Assembly (NCBI GenBank): GCA_023362775.1
Contig: JALMGJ010000004.1
Location: 77,211,798-77,275,797 of the forward strand
Source: Charina bottae
Taxonomy: Eukaryota; Chordata; Lepidosauria; Squamata; Charinaidae
Direction: 5' to 3'
DNA: 64,000 bases
The notes under the pieces were generated by a model, which had not been told where the DNA came from, did no database searches, and saw only the letters and a program-made list of their open reading frames with translations. Shown piece by piece: positions 57,876 to 64,000 of the stretch. The position numbers were made by a program, and so were the translations under genes. The stretch's first letter is position 1, and each line of letters starts with the position of its first letter.

Positions 57876-58370
57876 TAAAGACCTTCTGGAAACAAGCTCA
57901 ACTCCCGGTGAGTACAGTGACATGCCCATTTCGTTTTCACAGCATAATGCACAAATTGTTTCCCATTCTCTTCTTCTTCCAGGATGTGGTGGATATGAGG
58001 TGGGAGCCTCAGGCACAATCTTTCCCCCATCTTCCTCCCTGCTTTGTCTTCTGTGCCTAGGAAGATTAAGACCATTTCACAAGCTCAACAGCAGCATGGT
58101 GATCTTAACGATCCTCCTTTAGATGATAAAAGGACTTAAAATAACATCTCAATATAACCATGACCTAGCCCCAGGTGTAAGGTCACACAGCTACCTAGAA
58201 ACATATTTAGGATTCCCTTACTAACTTTGCTCAGACTGAAGAAGCTCCTTGGATAAAGAGCGAAACGTTTCCACTGAGAAAATAGAAATCCAGTTGACAT
58301 GATTCAAGCTACAGACAATTCCACCTGGATGACTGAGAACCTTCATAGACACCTTCTTCCAGGATGTTTT
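57876..58370 (+). mobile_element. Unclassified repeat with hammerhead-like core, possibly Penelope-like
   Basis: The segment 58230-58345 contains CTGAAGA (58236-58242), a GCTC/GAGC stem (58244-58247, 58258-58261) and GAAAC, followed by 'acctggatgactgagaacct'. This phrase recurs in vertebrate repeats that I associate with Penelope-like elements. The spacing has one extra base for a true hammerhead. The part before 58230 is repeat-like but unidentified. Confidence 0.45.
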
Positions 58371-58584
58371 CAACTTTCCTGTCTAGCCTAGTATTCTTCC
58401 ATCCAAGTATGAATGAGGTCCTGCACTGCTTGCTTTCTGGAATTAGCCAAGTCTGGCAAGATGTCATCACCTTGCTGGGTACAATATTCTACAACCAATG
58501 TGCAGTTCAGGGCTGCTGGCAATTTAAAATTGCATGGTCTCAGCTGTAAATATTTCTCATCCATGCAGCATAGAATCCTTTTTT
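58371..58584. other. Unique sequence
   Basis: Nothing recognised. Confidence 0.4.
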
Positions 58585-58800
58585 TAAAAAATGAATGTGT
58601 ATACTTCCAATTACTGTAGGCTTACAGCAATTTACAATCAAAGCACAAAACAGGTAATATAATATTAAAATACTTAAACATTAAAAACAAGTTGCAACCA
58701 TCAACAATGAAAAACCATTTTAAAGGCCTTTTTAACTGCCAATGGTTCCCTCAGTTCAATAGGTAATGCATCAGGGATGGCTTCTAACTGGAGATGGACT
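58585..58800 (-). mobile_element. Probable ancient LINE 3' fragment
   Basis: 'aatttacaatcaaagcac' and the A-rich stretch resemble the reverse complement of L2-type 3' UTRs, but the divergence is large. Confidence 0.35.
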
Positions 58801-60115
58801 AAAACCTGGACTTTCACAATAGGATTCCCTAATTCTTCTAAGCCATTATGTGGTCTATTTACATTTGGCATTGCATGCTATATAAACCTGGCCAGATGTG
58901 GCTTATTCAGTAAATCACTAAAAAATAAATGATGTCAACCCAGGCAATACGTTAAATATATAATGTGCAATTCCAGTACTGTGGGGTATATGTAAATATG
59001 CAGATACAAAGAAACCAATATATTAGGATACTGAGCATGCTCAGAAGCCACAACATGGCAGAGAATGCTGATTTCTGTTATAATGGCAAAATAGAAGTAT
59101 GAAGCAAGAATTAGAATCCTTAAAGAAGGGTTGCTTTACCACTGCAATATTTATTTATTTGCTTAATTATTTTAATCAGCATCATTTGCAGTTCCCACTT
59201 CAACTGAATTATCACATGATAGTCATTCTGTTATGATACTGCTTGTTAAAATGTGCTACTGTATATGGTTGAATATGGCTTGATCCTCCTTTACTTTTAG
59301 CAAAGCCAGAAGTATCAGGCATGGACACCAAAGTTAATCGTGAAGTTTTTACTGATCTTTTCATGCATACACTCTGCTGTCATTCTGCTTGAAAGTCATC
59401 AAGAGATCAGTAATGAAAACATGACATTCAGCTACAGAAGGGGAAGACTTCAGTCAATGTTTCAGTGAAGGAGCAGGACAAGAGAAGAATAAATTTGAGT
59501 TACATTTAACTAGCAAGAAGAAAAGTGTAACATTCACAGAAAAGAAATCTACAGTTAATATGACAGGTTCTAGTAGAATGATGGTGGAATGCTATAGCAT
59601 GATCTAAAAACAAAGCTATGGAAAATAAATTGTAAGTATTTTTTTAAAATTACTGGGTTTTACAAAGCTCTTCAGCAACACATTCAGTTTTTTGCAGTAA
59701 ATAGGATGGGAATTTTTTAAATGTTAACCTAGACTACTGGTCCATCAAGTCCAATATTCAGTTAAGTCTCAACTAGTGTGGTTAATGAATCCCATGAACT
59801 GGTCACATGATTTCAATTCCTACTATTAGAAGTGATATTTCTATGGAAAATATGGTAATTGGTTCCAGCTTGACAGAAATAGGCAATGGAAAATTTCTAA
59901 CATAATTTTTATATGTTTATTAATGAAATATTATAATAAAGGATAAAAGGAATATACATACTTACAGTATAAATTTATTGTTAACAAAGTCATAGAATTT
60001 TTATAGAAAACAGAGCAAAAACAAAAACAAAATCAAAATATCATTCTTAAATGTAAGCTTGCTCAATTTTTAAATCAATCAAAGCAACCAACAGTTGCAT
60101 TAAACGTTTCTTCTA

Positions 60116-60116
<1 letters not shown>
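58801..60116. other. Unique sequence
   Basis: About 1.3 kb; no recognised feature. Confidence 0.5.

Positions 60117-60163
<47 letters not shown>
60117..60163. repeat. (ATT)n microsatellite
   Basis: About 15 perfect units. Confidence 0.95.
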
Positions 60164-61655
60164 CTCCTAAACAGATTTAAAGTTTTTCTCTGAATGGCTG
60201 CTCTGCTAAGGGGAATGCATTTTTCATAGCAATCCTTAACCCATACACTTAATGCTCTATTTCTATCATTGTAAAACCTCTATTCCTTGTAGATGTTTGC
60301 AAACTACAAAAAGCAGATGCACCTTTACATTTTTCTTTTATTTGCCGTGCACATTTTATAATATTGCGTACAATATATTCAGGCATTCCAACATCTTACC
60401 CTATGTTAGAGTTGCTATGACCACATTCATGTCATTCAATCACATCAACTTTTTCCCTCTAATGTAATAATGAGCTTCTTCTTTTTTGAGCTTGTAGTGT
60501 TTTCAACTTAAGGAATCTTCCTTTTGTCCATTTTGCACACATAAAGATAAATAAATAGCATCTAAACCCCCAACAGAAACTGGTAACCTCAATTGCACAT
60601 TCACTAGCCTTGCATTAACTGAATTTTGGTTTGCATTAAATGTGACCTGATATCAATTTGCGCTAAATGAATATTACATTTTTCAAACTTGCATTAATAA
60701 TGATCTAGCTGTTTGCATATAGAAACTGTATCAATAAAAAAAGTGATAATATGGCATGCAGCATGTTTGGCTATTTGTAATCATATGTTTGTATATATCT
60801 TGCAAAGTACTTGTACTAAGTAGGCATTCAACTTAGTCCATTCCCAAACATTTTCTCTGCTCATTTCTAAACTCTTTCAGTGTCCAGTGAGACAGTTGAA
60901 ATGATTTTTACTACATGGACATAAAAACCACTGTGTAATCAGAAATTTTTCATTCTCAGAGTTCCTGACTGTATGGAAGCTTTTACGGGCTTTCAAACAA
61001 ATACAAGTATAAGCTCCTTCTGGACACAAGGGAGGACTGTGGGAGCGGGGTATGAATACCTACATCTCCTACTGATTTGGACCATTCATGTGACCAGACT
61101 AACGCTAAATGAACAATTGGATTTAAAATTACCAGTAAGTGACAGGGATCATATGAAATGGATTCTTAAGGACTGGATTCACATATTACATTAAACCATA
61201 TTATACTTGCTTTGGTTTTGTTTCACTGCATTGTGGGAACCCAGACATTGTGATCTATCAATCAGGCATTGTGGCTTATTATGTGACCCAGGCCAGTATA
61301 GTTCATTTGGCAGAGTGGAATGAGAACAGAACATGCCTTAGTATAAAGAGTTAATTTACAGTGCAGAGTTCCAGGGCTGTGCAGAATAGTATGATATGTG
61401 ATCCCATTCTATGCTAGGGTTTTTCAAAGAATAGAATAGAATGGCTGCTTCTGTACCTGTGCAGCAGCCATTGTTAGTGAGGTGATCAGTTGACTGAAGT
61501 AGCTTATTCGATGTTGATATTTTTACCTATTACCTCTTTGAGGTACTTGGCTATTGTAAGAGAAAATGAAGTCCCTTCATCAAGTTGGATCAGTCACATT
61601 CTGGAGAATTCTAGTAAGTACTTACCCTACACACTTCCCTGAATGACTAGCAGGT
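60164..61655. other. Unique AT-rich sequence
   Basis: About 1.5 kb without supported features. Confidence 0.5.
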
Positions 61656-62140
61656 ACCCCGACCCACCTGGTATGTATGTATGTATGTATGTATGTATGT
61701 ATGTATGTATGTATGTATGTATGTATTTTACAATACTTATAACCCACCCCAGTCTCAAAGGATTCTGGCCAGTGTACAATTTCAAACACAAAGGGGGAAA
61801 AGGCATAATATAAATAGACAAATTTATAAAAGATAAAACAACATAAAACACCCAATAAAACACCCAATAAAACTCAATATAGGCCTCCACTGCTAGTCAG
61901 CTGCAATCAAAATATGTTGAAATATGTGTCAAATATTTATAGAATTGCAGCAAGGTTTGCGCTGCATGTACTTCTGGGGATAGAGTATTCCATAAGGTGG
62001 AGGTTATTACAGAAAAGGGAAGCTGTCACCAAAACTCTGTGAATCTCATGAGGGGAGGGGATATTCAGTAGGCCTTCTCTTGATGACTAGACCGGATGGA
62101 CAGATTTTATTCTGGCAAGGCATTTTATGTTTGCTTGTTT
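61656..62140 (-). mobile_element. Ancient L2-group LINE 3' region with (GTAT)n tail
   Basis: A (GTAT)n array at 61673-61726 adjoins 'acttataacccaccccagtc', the L2-type 3' UTR complement. Farther right 'gagtattccataaggtggag' and 'ttattacagaaaaggg' correspond to the late coding region (compare 2695 and 15180). Heavily diverged. Confidence 0.65.
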
Positions 62141-62984
62141 TACATTAGTTAAATTGTAAATGGCAAGTTGTCATGCTGCAGGCTCCAGCATAACCTTTAT
62201 TTACCAAACTGCTTTTGGGCCCTATAAGCATTGTTAGGGGGAAAAAAACAGATTCAGAGCAGGGCTTCTGAATTCTTTCCAACTTTGCCAGCAGTGACCA
62301 TAGGAGGTGTCCATATTTTCTTCTGTATTAAAAAGTAATGCATTCTGTCTCTGTGTGTATGTTTCTGCTGTCCCCTCATGCTGCATATGGGTGAATTTGT
62401 GTGTATGTTTGCACAAGGAAGCACAGAACAAGGTGAAAATGCTCCACTCTGGGTCAGGCGACCAGGAGTGAGAAAGGACGAGATCCAACAGCATCTCCCA
62501 TGGGAATGTACTGGAATTTCTTATTTTTCCCCCTGCATCCCCTAACTGTATCCAGCCCATTTTTAACTTGGTCTTTCTTCTGTTAGCTTCTCCTACCATG
62601 TCCCACTTTTATCAATTCTTGAGAGTTATCATACAAACAGACAGATGGACAACAGACCCCTGAGTCCCTTTATATAATTTCTTCCCAATATTTCATTCAT
62701 ATTTTATTGAAAATGTGGCCCTCTGCCAAGAAAAGAAAAGAGAAAAGCTGATAAATTCTGGGAAAAATATTTGCTGGCCAGAAGAGATGAAGGGAAAGAT
62801 TCTCACTAGTTGCCTTCCAATGAATAGAGTTTGTTTTGACTGACCACCTCAGCCATTTGGGGGAATGTCTACAAAGTATAATGAAACCTTCATTCAATTG
62901 GGAGATGGGGTGTCTGTTCCTCATAGATAAATTGCAAACACGTCATTGAGGTAAATTATATAAAATGCATAATGCATTATACAA
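62141..62984. other. Unique sequence
   Basis: Nothing recognised. Confidence 0.5.
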
Positions 62985-63200
62985 ATGATGCAAATTATGG
63001 GAAGTGTTGAATAGTGTACCCCAGAGTTCCATTCATGGACCTGGGATATTCAGCTTATTTATAAATGATATGGCTAAGGGGTAAAAAAAATGTGGACAGT
63101 GCAGGGATAGAAAGGAAATAGACATTTTCCATAACAGTATCAAGGTTCAGGAAGATCTTGGCAAAAACCAGCAAGATGGATTTCACCAGGGACACATGAA
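62985..63200 (+). pseudogene. Ancient LINE reverse transcriptase fragment
   Basis: At about 63003-63083 the frame reads SVPQSSIHGPGIFSLFINDM, matching the conserved 'GVPQGSVLGPxLFxLFINDM' reverse-transcriptase motif of CR1/L2-group elements. The following YADD region is not recognisable. Confidence 0.6.
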
Positions 63201-63616
63201 AATTCCTAGAGCAGGTAGGGAAAATTAAAGACTTAAATGGGAGGGATCTGATTTGGCAGCACTATATGCAAAAAGAATCTCAGACATGGCAAATGCTTAA
63301 CTGTGATTATTGAACAAGCCATAAATGGCCTGCTTATATATAATGCTACCATAATATTAGGAGTTCACCTGTCACGCTAAAGCATTTTATAGCTTAGAGT
63401 TGTAGTACAGTACATGTGAATCAGGCCAATATTCTTCCAAGTCTGCTATAGAAAGGAAGTATATAATATAGAAGTGAAAATTTCAGAAGACATGGTATTA
63501 TGTTATGTCACTGATCTCTTCCACTATGGTCATAAGGTGATTCCTTTTGAATTTGCCTGGTATGGAAAAATTAAGCAAAATATTTTATTAATTTATTGAA
63601 TATGAAATCTGAGAGG
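63201..63616. other. Unique sequence
   Basis: Nothing recognised. Confidence 0.5.
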
Positions 63617-64000
63617 TTTTTTTTAAATAATTTTATTGAAGATTATATAAAACAAATAAAACTAATACAACAACATAATACAGAAATACATTAAAAATAA
63701 AAATAAAAACTATCTATCTATTTAAAAAAATGGATGTGCAGAGAAAAACCAAAACAAAACAAATGGGGGAAAAAACAAGAAGGGAGAAAAAAATAGAAGA
63801 AGAAACTTCTCCCTTCATCCCCAGTAAGTGTAATAGACATTAACAGCTTATCATTCTCTTAAAAAACAACCAAATATTTCTTCATTCTATACCTCACCCC
63901 ATTTTCTATGTCCATCTCTAAATCTTCAATGCTCCTTATTAATCAGCAAAAGTCCTGTAAGAGTTATCAGAAATAACAGCTTAAATATTTATATCTCCAT
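63617..64000 (-). mobile_element. L1 3' end, continuing beyond the window
   Basis: A poly(T) start and TTTAAATAATTTTATTGAAG (the complement of an L1 3' end with an AATAAA-like signal) lead into sequence closely similar to 38320-38520, for example 'aacagcttatcattctctt' against 'aacaacttatcactatctct'. The element runs off the right edge. Confidence 0.75.

Overview
The window looks like squamate reptile (lizard or snake) nuclear DNA. I recognise no host protein-coding exon, tRNA or rRNA. The assignment rests on the repeats, recalled from established knowledge and not searched: a Sauria-type SINE with a Bov-B-like tail, a near full-length Bov-B (RTE) LINE, several L2/CR1-group LINEs ending in (AAAT)n, reptile-type L1s, and a tRNA-head SINE with an L2-like tail. 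It reads as a gene desert filled with transposons of very different ages.

Layout. 0-7 kb: small hAT element (686-888), L2-group LINE (2355-3512, minus), TA-flanked MITE (3548-4067), 5'-truncated L1 with a 15-bp target-site duplication (TSD) (4224-4921), then the decayed remains of a Polinton/Maverick-type giant DNA transposon (integrase chromodomain about 5060-5417, major-capsid-like gene about 5715-6455). 8.4-8.8 kb: compound microsatellite. 9-18 kb: two SINE types, L2 copies on both strands, a 303-bp hAT. 19.3-23.8 kb: internally deleted L1 interrupted by a 1848-bp GC-rich hAT element, followed by a second GC-rich hAT of another family. 27.5-32.4 kb: old L2 endonuclease fragment, a 1356-bp solo LTR, and a SINE split by a second copy of the GC-rich hAT family. 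34-41 kb: largely unique sequence, a SINE fragment, a decayed L1, and a perfect 141-bp palindrome at 40992-41132. 44-45.3 kb: internally deleted L1 with a 13-bp TSD. 46.5-50.1 kb: a young-looking Ty1/copia element (minus) with 150-bp LTRs about 97% alike. 51.2-54.7 kb: full-length Bov-B (minus) carrying a nested, inverted Bov-B insertion. 55-64 kb: mostly unique DNA with L2, SINE and L1 fragments; the last L1 runs off the window end.

Gene content is therefore that of selfish elements: copia gag-pol (zinc knuckle, protease, integrase, reverse transcriptase; RNase H missing), Bov-B endonuclease/reverse transcriptase, L2 reverse transcriptase C-termini, an L1 ORF2 C-terminus, L1 ORF1 starts, and Polinton integrase and capsid remnants. 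All have stops or frameshifts or are truncated, except short L2 C-terminal frames. Boundaries backed by TSDs are good to a base or two; boundaries of old fragments are approximate. The most unusual items are the Polinton fossil, the hAT family carrying a gene-like segment in inverted pairs, the copia element fused from reverse transcriptase straight into its 3' LTR, and the perfect palindrome.
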